A DNA stretch of 64,000 nt from CAWGUU01 sp963825765 (GCA_963825765.1 CAWGUU010000024.1:1-64000); one strand, 5' to 3'. Numbered from the stretch's first letter, positions 36,088 through 45,371 are shown. The notes: a model not told the origin generated them from the sequence alone. Numbers and translations are program-made.

Positions 36088-37074
36088 CTACAGCCTACAG
36101 GCCGCGGCGATCAAGGCCAGGTCTCCGCTGTCGGGCTCGGTGAACGGGAGCGGGCGCGGGCTGACCACGATGGTCGAGACGCCGAGGGCCGCCCATTCCT
36201 CCACCTGCTCACGGACCTGGTCGACGGTTCCGACCAGGCGTCCGCGGCGGTACTCGTCGAGCGTCGTGCCCTCGAGGGCGCCGAGGGACTCGGTGCGCTG
36301 ACGTTCGAAGCGCCGGGCCAGGTCGGCCTCGTCCTCGCCGACCAGCGCGTACAGGCCGATCGACTTCGTGATCGTGGCGGGATCGCGCCCGGCGAGCTCG
36401 CAGGCGGCGTCGAGCACCGTCAGGCGTCCGCGATACGTGTCGGGCGTCCAGATCCAGACCGTGTTCCAGCCGTCGGCGACGCGGGCCACGAGGTCGAGCA
36501 GGCGGTCGCCCTTGCCGCCGACCCAGATCGGCGGGCCCGGCCGCTGGACGGGGGTCGGCAGGCAGCGGGCGGCGGAGGCACGCTCGTACCTGCCGTCGAA
36601 GGTGAACGGGCCACCCTCGAACATGCCCCGCAGCACCCGTACCGCCTCCTCCAGCTGAGCCAGGCGCTCGCCGGGGCGGCGGAAGGGGATGCCGGCGGCG
36701 GCGAACTCGTCCTCGTACCACCCGGCCCCGATGCCGACGACGAGCCGCCCGCCCGACACGTTGTCGAGGCTGGCCAGCTGCTTGGCGGTGACTGTCGCCG
36801 GCCGCAACGGGCCGCACAGCGTGAGCGGCCCCAGGCGGACCGTGGACGTGACCCGCGCGACCGCGGCGAGGGCGGGGAGGGGATCGAGGCCCGGGCACCG
36901 CCCCGGAGGTCCTCCATAGCGCCCGCGGTCGAGGAAGAGGTGGTCGGAGAGCCACAGCGAGGCGAACCCGAGGTCCTCGGCCAGCCGGGCGGTGCGCTCG
37001 ACAGGGTCCCAGCCGATGACGCCGGGCTCGGCCGAACCGAAGTCGTACTGCGGCAGCGCCAAGCCGATGTCCAC
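36088..37074 (-). CDS. LLM-class F420/FMN-dependent oxidoreductase
   Basis: 328 residues from GTG 37074 (DIGLALPQYDF follows directly). Luciferase-like (beta/alpha)8 fold: LGFASLWLSDHLF near the N-terminus, TSTVRLGPLTL, LASLDNVSGGRLVVGIGAGW and PPIWVGGKGDRLLDLVARVADGWN are typical motifs. The C-terminal part (LVGTVDQVREQVEEWAALGVSTIVV) also matches. Cofactor is probably F420 given the actinobacterial context, but FMN cannot be excluded. Substrate unknown. It shares a start region with the formiminotransferase on the opposite strand. Confidence 0.9.
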   Translation of the reverse strand: MDIGLALPQYDFGSAEPGVIGWDPVERTARLAEDLGFASLWLSDHLFLDRGRYGGPPGRCPGLDPLPALAAVARVTSTVRLGPLTLCGPLRPATVTAKQLASLDNVSGGRLVVGIGAGWYEDEFAAAGIPFRRPGERLAQLEEAVRVLRGMFEGGPFTFDGRYERASAARCLPTPVQRPGPPIWVGGKGDRLLDLVARVADGWNTVWIWTPDTYRGRLTVLDAACELAGRDPATITKSIGLYALVGEDEADLARRFERQRTESLGALEGTTLDEYRRGRLVGTVDQVREQVEEWAALGVSTIVVSPRPLPFTEPDSGDLALIAAACRL

Positions 37075-37111
37075 TGCATTGGAGGGTAGGACGGGCTGGA
37101 GGGTACGGCGT

Positions 37112-37939
37112 GTGCGAGGGTACGGCGCGGTGCTCGAGTGTGTGGTCAACCTGAGCGAGGGGCGGGACGCCGCCGTGCTCGAGGCGCTGGCCTCCGCCGC
37201 CGGGGGCTCGCTGCTCGACGTGCACTCCGACCCCCACCACCACCGCTCGGTACTGACCCTGGCCGGCGACTCCGTCGAAGGCGACGCCCAGGCCCTGGCC
37301 GCCGAGGCCGTCGCCCGCCTGGACCTGCGGCGCCACACCGGTGTCCACCCCCGCCTGGGCGTTGTCGACGTGGTGCCCTTCGTGCCCCTCGACGGTTCGT
37401 CGCTCCACGATGCGGTGGCGGCGCGCGACAGGTTCCTGGCCTGGGCCGCGTCCGAGCTCGGCCTCCCCGGCTTCGCCTACGGGCCGGAGCGGACACTGCC
37501 CTACGTGCGTCGCCGGGCCTTCCGGGACCTGGTGCCGGATGCCGGCCCGTCGACGCCGCACCCGACCGCCGGCGCCGTCTGCGTGGGCGCCCGGGAGGTA
37601 CTGGTGGCCTACAACGTGTGGCTGGCAGGCGGCGTCGGGGTGGTCAGGGCCCGGGAGATCGCCACTGCGGTGCGGGGGCCGGCGGTGCGGGCCCTGGGCC
37701 TCGACGTCGGTGGACGGGCACAGGTGTCGATGAACCTGGTCGACCCGATGCTGGTAGGCCCGGCCGACGCCTACGACGCCGTGACCGCCCTCGCCGGCAT
37801 GGACGGCGTGGCTGCCGCCGAGCTGGTCGGCCTGCTCCCCGCGGCGGTGTTCGGCCGTGTTCCCGACACGCGGTGGGCGGAGCTCGACCTGGACCAGTCG
37901 AAGACCATCGAATCCCGCCTCGCCCGGGCCGGAAGCTGA
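37112..37939 (+). CDS. Glutamate formimidoyltransferase (FTCD N-terminal domain)
   Basis: 275 residues from GTG 37112, with GGAGGG about 8 nt upstream; GTG 37130 is an alternative. Transfers the formimino group between formiminoglutamate and tetrahydrofolate. Family motifs: ECVVNLSEGRD at the start, SLLDVHSDPHHHRSVLTLAG, RRHTGVHPRLGVVDVVPFVP with the active-site His, VLVAYNVWLAG and VSMNLVDP. Only the transferase domain is present; the cyclodeaminase domain of the full FTCD protein is absent. It divides one-carbon metabolism with folD and purH at 52-54 kb. Confidence 0.88.
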   Translation: MRGYGAVLECVVNLSEGRDAAVLEALASAAGGSLLDVHSDPHHHRSVLTLAGDSVEGDAQALAAEAVARLDLRRHTGVHPRLGVVDVVPFVPLDGSSLHDAVAARDRFLAWAASELGLPGFAYGPERTLPYVRRRAFRDLVPDAGPSTPHPTAGAVCVGAREVLVAYNVWLAGGVGVVRAREIATAVRGPAVRALGLDVGGRAQVSMNLVDPMLVGPADAYDAVTALAGMDGVAAAELVGLLPAAVFGRVPDTRWAELDLDQSKTIESRLARAGS

Positions 37940-37977
37940 CCACCTGAGCCGCCCTTGGGCCGGTCAAGCCGGGTGAC

Positions 37978-38014
37978 TGTGCAAGAAGCCTTCTATATGG
38001 AGGTTTCTTGCACA
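37978..38014. other. A+T-rich 13-bp inverted repeat between convergent genes
   Basis: TGTGCAAGAAGCC and GGTTTCTTGCACA (37978-37990, 38002-38014) pair over 13 bp with one G-T wobble around an 11-nt loop. Unusually A+T-rich for this genome. No T-run follows on either side. It may be a bidirectional terminator for the formiminotransferase and whiB genes, or a binding site. Confidence 0.5.
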
Positions 38015-38106
38015 ATCATCGATGACCTGTCATGCCTTTCGGATGCGAACAGCCTGGTGGCGCCGGACGGGTCGTGGATGCGCCCGACGCCACCAGATGC
38101 TGCGTG

Positions 38107-38391
38107 TCAGGCCGAGGCCGCACCCGGGCGGGAGGCGACGGTGCGCTCCCGCCGTATGCGACGCCGTTCCCGCTCGCTCAGGCCACCCCAGATTCCGAAC
38201 TTCTCACCGTTGACAAGCGCGTACTCCAGGCACTCGACCCGCACGACACAGCCCCTGCACACCGCCTTCGCCTCCCTGGTGGAGGCGCCGCGCTCGGGGA
38301 AGAAGAGGTCGGGGTCGACACCCAGGCAGTTGGCCTGCCACTGCCACGTCCGATCCCCGAAGTCGAACCTGTGTCCTCGTCGCTGCTCCAT
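38107..38391 (-). CDS. whiB: WhiB-family iron-sulfur regulator (second copy)
   Basis: 94 residues from ATG 38391, chosen because GAGGGAGG lies immediately upstream; a GTG at 38478 would add 29 residues but has no such site. Conserved cysteines are in QANCLG, then AVCRGCVVRVEC. FGIWGGLSERERRRIRRER is the typical turn and basic tail. WRWQ-like WQWQANCLGVDPDLFFP is the usual start of this family. It is only 4.4 kb from the other whiB. A perfect palindrome lies in its leader. Confidence 0.9.
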   Translation of the reverse strand: MEQRRGHRFDFGDRTWQWQANCLGVDPDLFFPERGASTREAKAVCRGCVVRVECLEYALVNGEKFGIWGGLSERERRRIRRERTVASRPGAASA

Positions 38392-38481
38392 CGCCGCCTC
38401 CCTCACGTCCGCGGCCACCTTCACGTACGCCCCCGCGTTGCCGAATCCCCGTCCACCGAGTTTCCCGCCTGCGGTCACGCA

Positions 38482-38495
38482 GTTGTAATTACAAC
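38482..38495. promoter_or_regulatory. Perfect 14-bp palindrome upstream of whiB
   Basis: GTTGTAATTACAAC, A+T-rich in a very G+C-rich region, 91 bp upstream of the whiB ATG and 82 bp before the DUF4235 gene on the other strand. A classic dimer-binding operator shape; it could also overlap a promoter -10. Confidence 0.5.
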
Positions 38496-38576
38496 GGTGT
38501 CATCTTCGTCCATGATGCCCAGGGGGCGCAAGTCAAAATCCGACTGCCCGCGCCTCGGCGTGGGTACAGGGACGGC

Positions 38577-38864
38577 ATGGCCTCCGAAGCGATCCTCTGG
38601 AAGGCGGTGGGCGGCGTGAGTGGGATCGCGGCCGGCGCCGCCACCCGCACGTTCCTCCGCACCGCATGGCGCAAGACCAAGGGCGGTGACCCTCCCGCCA
38701 ACCCCGCCTCCCGCAACACCACCTGGAAGGAGGCGCTGTTCTGGGCGGCGGCGTCGGGGATGGCGTTGTCCGTGGCCCGCCTGATCAGCCTCCGGGCCGC
38801 CGCCGGGGCATGGAAGGCGAGGACCGGCAGCTACCCGCCGGGGCTGGAAACCGTCAGTCCCTAG
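38577..38864 (+). CDS. DUF4235 family protein
   Basis: 95 residues from ATG 38577. The pattern AILWKAVGGVSGIAAGAATR, GDPPANPASRNTTWKEALFWAAASGMALSVARLIS fits DUF4235, a short actinobacterial membrane protein with two helices separated by a PPxNP loop. Function is unknown. Divergent from whiB, convergent with the VWA gene (3 bp between stops). Confidence 0.75.
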   Translation: MASEAILWKAVGGVSGIAAGAATRTFLRTAWRKTKGGDPPANPASRNTTWKEALFWAAASGMALSVARLISLRAAAGAWKARTGSYPPGLETVSP

Positions 38865-38867
38865 CCG

Positions 38868-40886
38868 TCACGCAGAGCGGCCGCGGGACGCCCGCTTCTG
38901 CTCGAGGTAGTCGACGAGGACGTAGCTGCCCAGGGTTTCCGGCGTGGTGAAGAACACCCGGCCCCGGTTGACCCGGGCCAGGCGCTCGACGAAGGCCGCC
39001 AGGCTGGGATCGGCATCCAGCATGAACGTGTTGATGCAGATGCCCTCGGCCGTGCACCGCATGACCTCGGCCATCGTGGCCTCGAGCGTCTCCCGGGCGG
39101 GCGGGTAGGAGAAGAACGGCTCGCCGTCGGGGAGGATGTGGGCGGTGGGCTCGCCGTCGGTGACCATCAGCACCTGCTTGGTGCCGGCCTGGCGGGCCAG
39201 CATGCGCCGGGCCAGCAGCAGGGCGTGCTGGATGTTGGTGCCGAACACGAAGTCCCAGGAGACCCGGGGCAGCTCTGCCGGGAGGAGCGTGCGGGCCACC
39301 TCGCTGAAGACGACCAGGCCGAGGAAGTCCCGTGGGTACTGCGTCGAGATCAGCGAGTGCAGGGCCATGGCCACCTTCTTGGCGGCCAGGAAGTTGTCCT
39401 TCATCGGCATCGAGAGCGAGAGGTCCAGCAGCAGGACCGTGCTCGTGCGGGTGAGGGTCTCGGTGCGGTCGACCTCGAAGTCGGCCGGCTCCAACTCGAC
39501 GGGCGTGCCTCCCCCCCGACGCTGCAGGGCGTTGCGGACGGTGCGCTCGATGTCGAGGTTGAACGGGTCGCCCAGCTCGTAGGGCTTGGTGGCGAAGCTG
39601 CGCTCGTGGCCCGGGCCCTCGCGTTCGAGCTGGTGCTGGCCCAGCCGGTCCTTGTCGAGCCGCTGGAACAGGTCGCCCAGGGCGCTGGCACCCAACCGGC
39701 GAAGGCCCCGCGGCGTCAGCTCCAGGCGACCCTCGCGGGTCTCGATCAGGCCGGCCTCGGCCAGCGAGCGCGCCAGCTCGGCCATGCGCTCCAGGCTGCG
39801 GGCGCCGTCGTCACCGAGCAGGTCGCGGGCGACGTCCAGGTCGACCTCGGCCAGCGCGCCGGGTGACGGATTGGACGACAGCAGGTTCTCGAGCTGGTCG
39901 AGCGAGCCAAGCCGGTCCATGAGCTGGACGGCCTCGGGCATCCCGAGTGGGTCGCTCCCGCTCACCTGGTACTGGTTGCCCCACTGCTCGCCCGGGAACG
40001 CTTCCTGGAGGTGGCGCCCGAGGCGGTCGACCTGCCACCGCAGGTCCATGTCGTCGAGGAGCTGGGCGGACAACGCCTGGAGCTGGGCCCGCTGCTCGGG
40101 CGTCAGCGAGCTCATGAACGCCTGCATGGCCGCCATCCGGCGGGCCATCTGCTCGAGGAGCTCGTCGAGGGTGCGGGGGTTGTCGGGGAAGAAGTCGCCG
40201 TAGCGCTCCATGAACCCTTCGAAGTCGGGCTCCTCGCCCCGCTGGCGCTGGTCGATCATCTCGTTGAGGGCGGCCAGCATGTCCTTGAGGCGGGCGATGT
40301 GCTCGGGGCTGGTGTCGGCCATGGCGCCGGCCATTGACTGGAACTGGCTGTTCAGGAGCTGCTGGCGGAGGTGGTCCATGACCTCTTCGAATCGCCGGGC
40401 CGCGTCGGGGGAGACGAAGTCGTACTCCTCGAGGGCCCGCACCTGGCCGGCCAAGTCGGGGGGAAGGAGGTCGAGCGCCATGCGCCGCTCGGCCATGGCC
40501 CCGCCGGTGACCTCCTGGCGGCGGGGGTCGCCCGACTCCCGGGCCTGGCGCTCGAGCTCGTCGACCGCCGCCCGCTCGGTGTCGACCACCTCCCGCAGGG
40601 CCTTGGCGATGTCGTCGTAGACGCCGCCGAGGTCGTGACGGCTCAACTCCTCCTGGCGGCGCCGGCGCAGCCGCTCGACCAGCTCCCGCAGCCCGGCCAG
40701 ACGCTCGCCGTCGTGGTCGCCCGCCACACGACCTCGTAGCCCGGACTGGAGGAGGCGGCGGAGGGCGGCATCGAGGTCGCCGTGGTACAGCAGGTCGTCG
40801 GTGAGCTCGCCGAGGACGTCGGCGGCGTCGAGCTCGAATCCGGCCTGGGTGCCGTCCCACCGGGAGTAGCGGAACGCCGACGGCAC
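38868..40886 (-). CDS. VWA-domain protein, partner of AAA+ ATPase
   Basis: 672 residues from GTG 40886. The first 430 residues are mostly helical with no recognised domain (EELSRHDLGGVYDDIAKAL, DLLPPDLAGQVRALEEYDF). The C-terminal 200 residues are a von Willebrand A domain: MIDAS motif DLSLS (DLSLSMPMKDN) near residue 488, then a Thr loop and TDGEPT near 580. Together with the AAA+ gene 14 bp upstream this resembles MoxR/VWA or chelatase I/D pairs, which act in metal insertion or protein remodelling. No chlorophyll or cobalamin genes are nearby. Confidence 0.9.
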   Translation of the reverse strand: MPSAFRYSRWDGTQAGFELDAADVLGELTDDLLYHGDLDAALRRLLQSGLRGRVAGDHDGERLAGLRELVERLRRRRQEELSRHDLGGVYDDIAKALREVVDTERAAVDELERQARESGDPRRQEVTGGAMAERRMALDLLPPDLAGQVRALEEYDFVSPDAARRFEEVMDHLRQQLLNSQFQSMAGAMADTSPEHIARLKDMLAALNEMIDQRQRGEEPDFEGFMERYGDFFPDNPRTLDELLEQMARRMAAMQAFMSSLTPEQRAQLQALSAQLLDDMDLRWQVDRLGRHLQEAFPGEQWGNQYQVSGSDPLGMPEAVQLMDRLGSLDQLENLLSSNPSPGALAEVDLDVARDLLGDDGARSLERMAELARSLAEAGLIETREGRLELTPRGLRRLGASALGDLFQRLDKDRLGQHQLEREGPGHERSFATKPYELGDPFNLDIERTVRNALQRRGGGTPVELEPADFEVDRTETLTRTSTVLLLDLSLSMPMKDNFLAAKKVAMALHSLISTQYPRDFLGLVVFSEVARTLLPAELPRVSWDFVFGTNIQHALLLARRMLARQAGTKQVLMVTDGEPTAHILPDGEPFFSYPPARETLEATMAEVMRCTAEGICINTFMLDADPSLAAFVERLARVNRGRVFFTTPETLGSYVLVDYLEQKRASRGRSA

Positions 40887-40900
40887 GGGTCTCGGCGCCC

Positions 40901-42316
40901 CTACCGGCCCCGGTACGTGGCCCGGGCCCCGACCGCGTCCTTGTTCAGCCGACGGGACAGGTGCAGCCCTTCGAGCACGAACTCGACGGCGCTGGCCACC
41001 GAACCCGGCGTCTCGCTGCCCACCAGGGGCATCACCGCCTGCCGCAGGGCGGGCAGGTCGCGGATGGCCTCGACGTAGGTCTGGGCCGGCACGTCGTCGC
41101 CGGCGTGGAAGACGGTGCCGGAGTCGAACGACGCCAGCAGCTCGCGGTGGCGGTCCGGCGGGCAGCTCTCCTTGAACACCTCCAGCACCGCCGACTTGAC
41201 CAGCCGGTCGAGGACGGGCCCGTCGCCGGTCTCGTCGAGGGTCTCCACCTCCACCTTTCCTGCGGTCGACGCCGGGATCGCCTCCAGGTCGCTGATGCGC
41301 GGCACCGCCTCGGCCTCACCGAGGCGAAGGGCCCGCCGGGTGGCGTTGGCCACCAGCGTCTCGTAGTTGGCGATGCTCAGGCGCACCGAGACGCCGGACC
41401 GCTGGTTCACGTGCGGGCTGCGCCGGGCGCCGTGGGTGATCCCGGCGACGATGCGGGCCATGTGCTCCGGCATGTCGACCCGGATGCCGTCGACCTCGGC
41501 CGGCCTGGCCTCCTGGGCCACCACCGCCAGCTCCGTCTCGACGTCAACGGGGTAGTGCGTGCGGATCTGGGCGCCGAACCTGTCCTTCAGGGGCGTGATG
41601 AGTCGACCCCGGCTCGTGTAGTCCTCCGGGTTGGCCGACGCCACCAGCATCAGGTCGAGGGGGAGGCGGATCTTGTAGCCCCGCACCTGCACGTCGCGCT
41701 CCTCGAGCACGTTGAGCAGGCCGACCTGGATGCGCTCGGCCAGGTCCGGCAGCTCGTTGATGGCGAAGATGCCCCGGTTGGTGCGGGGAACGAGCCCGTA
41801 GTGGAGGGTGAGCTCGTCGGACAGGTAGCGGCCCTCGGCCACTTTGATGGGGTCGACCTCACCGATGAGGTCGGCGATGGACGTGTCGGGTGTGGCCAGC
41901 TTCTCGCCGAAGCGGTCGGAGCGGTGGACCCATTCGACGGGTGTGTCCTCGCCCCGCTCGCGGACCAGGTCGCGGGCGTGCCTGGACACCGGCGCGTACG
42001 GGTCGTCGTTGATCTCGGATCCACCGACCACCGGCATCCACTCGTCGAGCAGGTCGGTGAGCGACCTGATGATGCGGGTCTTGGCCTGGCCACGTTCTCC
42101 CAGGAAGACGACGTCGTGGCCTGCCAGCAGGGCATTCTCCAGCTGGGGCAGCACGGTGTCGTCGAATCCCAGAATCCCGTCGACGATCGGCAGCCCGGCG
42201 GTGATGCGGGCGGCGGCGTTGCGCCGCAGCTCGTGCTTGACCGGCTGGCTGCGCCAGCCGGAGGCTCGCAGCTGCCCGAGTGTGGCGGCTTGACCGAGAG
42301 CGGCCTGCGTCGACAT
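40901..42316 (-). CDS. AAA+ ATPase of the magnesium-chelatase/MoxR type
   Basis: 471 residues from GTG 42316. Walker A reads GERGQAKT (about residue 72), Walker B region GIFAINELPDL, sensor 1 LMLVASANPEDYTSRGRL and an arginine finger in TPLKDRFGAQIRTHYP. A long insertion between Walker A and B carries RHARDLVRERGEDTPVEW. The C-terminus has the helical lid (RRSPHVNQRSGVSVRLSIANYE). The closest group is the ChlI/BchI-like ATPases without a known substrate. It is the first gene of a two-gene operon with the VWA protein. Confidence 0.9.
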   Translation of the reverse strand: MSTQAALGQAATLGQLRASGWRSQPVKHELRRNAAARITAGLPIVDGILGFDDTVLPQLENALLAGHDVVFLGERGQAKTRIIRSLTDLLDEWMPVVGGSEINDDPYAPVSRHARDLVRERGEDTPVEWVHRSDRFGEKLATPDTSIADLIGEVDPIKVAEGRYLSDELTLHYGLVPRTNRGIFAINELPDLAERIQVGLLNVLEERDVQVRGYKIRLPLDLMLVASANPEDYTSRGRLITPLKDRFGAQIRTHYPVDVETELAVVAQEARPAEVDGIRVDMPEHMARIVAGITHGARRSPHVNQRSGVSVRLSIANYETLVANATRRALRLGEAEAVPRISDLEAIPASTAGKVEVETLDETGDGPVLDRLVKSAVLEVFKESCPPDRHRELLASFDSGTVFHAGDDVPAQTYVEAIRDLPALRQAVMPLVGSETPGSVASAVEFVLEGLHLSRRLNKDAVGARATYRGR

Positions 42317-42355
42317 CGTCGGGCCAACCTACCCGGCCACCTACTGTTGGGTTCA

Positions 42356-43129
42356 ATGGACCGGAAGCCGATGGACAAGGGCGTTCTCTACGTTCACGCA
42401 CTCCTCATCGGGTGCCTGCTGGCGGTCGGCTTGGGCACCGTGCTCTCGGAGGGCCGCTCCGGCGGGACCACCGAGGTGACGACCACCGAGACCACGGTGC
42501 ACATACGTCCCGCCCCCGGGCAGGCCTTCCTTGCCGGCACCGCCCAGCTCGTCGTGGCCACCGGCGCCCAGTCGCCGCCGGTGCCGTCCCCCTTCACTCT
42601 GACCGCCCTCGACAGGGGCGTGGGGAAGGCCACCATCGAGAACGCCCTGGTCGGAGGGAAGCGGACGACGATCGCCTGGGGAGGCGGCACGCCGCTGCCG
42701 CTCTCGGCCGAAGGTGGCGGCATCGAGCTGTCCGGGGCGACGGTGGAGGTCGACGGCACAGGGATCACGTGGAAGCTGAGCGGCACGCCGCGCCGGCTCG
42801 TCCCCGGCGAGTACAGCGCCGGTGCCCCGGTGGCCACGGGTGTCTCCGGCCTGGCCAACGCCAGGGACGGCGTCGTGTTCACCGCCGACGACAGCACCAT
42901 CGTCAACACCTCGGGCGACATCGTCATCAAGCTGCCGTCCCAGCGGCTCGACGTCACCGGCCCGGGCAAGGTCACGGCGTCGGGGACCCTCACCGTCGTC
43001 GACCCCGACGCGACACGCCCGGCGACGTCGGTGGACTTCGGCGAGGGCCCCTACCAGGCGGCGCTGGACCCCACCAGCGGCACCCTGCAGATCAACGCCG
43101 TCCTCCAGGGCCCCCTGAAGGTCACATAG
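42356..43129 (+). CDS. Hypothetical exported protein
   Basis: 257 residues from ATG 42356, divergent from the AAA+ gene. An N-terminal membrane segment (VLYVHALLIGCLLAVGLGTVL) is followed by a Thr-rich linker and an all-beta looking domain (GGGIELSGATVEVDGTGITW, VVFTADDSTIVNTSGD, VTASGTLTVVDPD). It probably stays anchored with the domain outside. No family recognised. Convergent with the small lipoprotein gene. Confidence 0.65.
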   Translation: MDRKPMDKGVLYVHALLIGCLLAVGLGTVLSEGRSGGTTEVTTTETTVHIRPAPGQAFLAGTAQLVVATGAQSPPVPSPFTLTALDRGVGKATIENALVGGKRTTIAWGGGTPLPLSAEGGGIELSGATVEVDGTGITWKLSGTPRRLVPGEYSAGAPVATGVSGLANARDGVVFTADDSTIVNTSGDIVIKLPSQRLDVTGPGKVTASGTLTVVDPDATRPATSVDFGEGPYQAALDPTSGTLQINAVLQGPLKVT

Positions 43130-43146
43130 CCAAGCGGGCGGGGCGG

Positions 43147-43524
43147 TCAGGAAACTCTCAGCCTGGCCGTCGGAGACCCGCCGTCACCTAGCTCGACCAG
43201 CTCGACGGTGTAGCTCAGGTACTGAGCCTGCCGGGGCGCGTCGGTGCGGAGGGACAAGGTGGCCGGTGGGCTGCCCGCCTTGGCCGTGGTGACCGCGATG
43301 GTGGCGTCGCCGGCCTGGATGCACTGCACGCCCGGTGGGCAGCGCGAGTCCTGGACGAGATCGTCGTAGGTGACGGTGAGCCCCTCCCCCTCGATATCGA
43401 CCGTTTCGCCGACGCCGATCGAGAACGTTTGTCCCCTGGTCGCGCTCCGGCCGGCATCACTGCCACAGGCCGTCGCAATGACCATCGCCGCGGTTGCCAG
43501 CCAGACCAGCCACCGAGTGCTCAC
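43147..43524 (-). CDS. Small putative lipoprotein
   Basis: 125 residues from GTG 43524 (STRWLVWLATAAMVIATACGSD). The signal ends in a lipobox-like ATAC. The mature part is beta-rich (FSIGVGETVDIEGEGLTVTYDD) with a pair of cysteines (SRCPPGVQC) followed by AGDATIAVTT, a pattern I have seen in small uncharacterised secreted proteins. Divergent from sdhA, with about 90 bp between start codons. Function unknown. Confidence 0.7.
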   Translation of the reverse strand: MSTRWLVWLATAAMVIATACGSDAGRSATRGQTFSIGVGETVDIEGEGLTVTYDDLVQDSRCPPGVQCIQAGDATIAVTTAKAGSPPATLSLRTDAPRQAQYLSYTVELVELGDGGSPTARLRVS

Positions 43525-43613
43525 GTCCCCGACGGTACAAGCGCGGCCGGTTCCTTGGACCGCGTCAGGAATTGTCACACTGGACGTCGTTCCGACCCAG
43601 GAAGGCTCCCGCG

Positions 43614-45367
43614 ATGGACGTCCATCGGCACTCATACGACGCGGTCATCGTCGGCGCCGGCGGGGCCGGTCTGCGGGCCGCTATCGAGACGGCCGGCAAG
43701 TGCCGCACCGCGGTCCTCACCAAGCTGTACCCCACGCGGTCCCACACCGGGGCGGCCCAGGGCGGGATGTGCGCGGCGCTGGCCAACGTGGAGGAGGACT
43801 CCTGGGAGTGGCACACCTTCGACACGGTGAAGGGCGGCGACTACCTCGTCGACCAGCCGGCGGCGGAGATCATGTGCCGCGAGGCCGTCGACGCAGTGAT
43901 CGAGCTCGAGCACTTCGGGCTCCCGTTCAACCGGACACCGGAGGGCCGCATCGACCAGCGCCGGTTCGGCGGGCACACCCGCAATCACGGGGAAGCGCCC
44001 GTGCGGCGGGCCTGCTACGCCGCCGACCGCACCGGCCACATGATCCTGCAGACGCTCTACCAGCAGTGCGAGGCACGGGGCGTGGACTTCTTCAACGAGT
44101 ACCACGTCCTCGACGTCGCCTTCGTCGACGACGACCCGGCGCGGGGCGTGGCCGGGGTCGTCGCCTACCAGCAGGCCACCGGCGACCTCCACCTGTTCGA
44201 GTGCCGTGCCGCCCTGTTCGCCACCGGCGGGTTCGGGCGCATGTTCAAGGTCTCGTCCAACGCCCACACGTTGACGGGCGACGGACCGGGGTTGCTCTTC
44301 CGGCGGGGCGTGCCGCTGCAGGACATGGAGTTCTTCCAGTTCCATCCGACCGGCATCCACAAGCTCGGCATCCTGCTGTCGGAGGCGGCCCGGGGCGAGG
44401 GCGGCATCCTGCGCAACGCCGAGGGTGAGCGTTTCATGGAGCGCTACGCCCCGACGGTGAAGGACCTGGCGCCTCGCGACATGGTGAGCCGGGCCATGCT
44501 CACCGAGATCCGCCAGGGCCGCGGCGCCGGCGCGGCCAAGGACTTCCTCCACCTCGACCTCACCCACCTGCCGCCGGAGCAGATCGACGCCAAGCTGCCC
44601 GACATCACCGAGTTCGTGCGCACCTACCTCGGCATCGAGCCCAAGACGGCGCTCATCCCTGTGCAGCCGACGGCCCACTACGCCATGGGCGGCATCCCCA
44701 CCAACGTCTCGGCCGAGGTCGTGCTCGACGCCGCCGGCACCGTCGCACCGGGGCTGTACGCCGCCGGCGAGTGCGCGTGCGTGTCGGTCCACGGCGCCAA
44801 CCGGCTGGGCACCAACTCCCTGCTCGACATCGTCGTCTTCGGGCGCCGGGGGGCGCGGCGATGGCCGAGTACGTGAACGGCGCGGTCGTCGGGGGCTCGC
44901 TGGCCGATGAAGTGGCGGCGCCGACGGCGGCGGCCATCGGCCGGATCACGTCGTCCGACGGGAAGGAGAACGTGGCCGACATCCGGGGCGCCCTCCAGGC
45001 CGAGATGACCGACAAGGCGTCGGTGTTCCGCACCGACGAGACGCTGCGGGAGGCGCTGGCGACGATCGGCGGCCTGCGGGAGCGCTACCGGTCGGTCCGC
45101 GTCGACGACAAGGGCAAGGTCTTCAACTTCGACCTCACCGAGGCCCTGGAGCTGGGCTTCCTCATCGACCTGGCCGAATCCCTGGTGGGCGGCGCCCTGG
45201 CCCGCACCGAGAGCCGCGGCGCCCACTTCCGCGACGACTTCCCCACCCGTGACGACGCCGGCTGGATGCGCCACAGCCTCACCCACCGGCGACCCGACGG
45301 CTCCCTCGCCCTCGACTACAAGCCCGTCGCGGGTGGGCCGTACACCCCGATGGAACGGCGATACTGA
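43614..45367 (+). CDS. sdhA: Succinate dehydrogenase flavoprotein subunit (one frameshift)
   Basis: Oxidises succinate to fumarate with covalent FAD. ATG 43614 with GGAAGG nearby. Motifs: AVIVGAGGAGLRAAIE (FAD binding), TRSHTGAAQGGM (flavinylation His), HPTGIHKLGIL, RDMVSRAM, TAHYAMGGIPTN and HGANRLGTNSLLDIVVFG. The frame changes at a run of six G (44848-44853); a seventh G restores RRGGAAMAEYV and the normal C-terminus to 45367. Full length would be about 584 residues, as in the family. Since sequence on both sides is well conserved, a homopolymer sequencing or assembly error is likely. sdhC and sdhD are not upstream. Confidence 0.94.
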
Positions 45368-45371
45368 ACTC

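Noticed and set aside
38392..38478. Longer WhiB start at GTG 38478
   Set aside because: No ribosome-binding site there, and the added residues do not resemble the family; ATG 38391 has GAGGGAGG in front.
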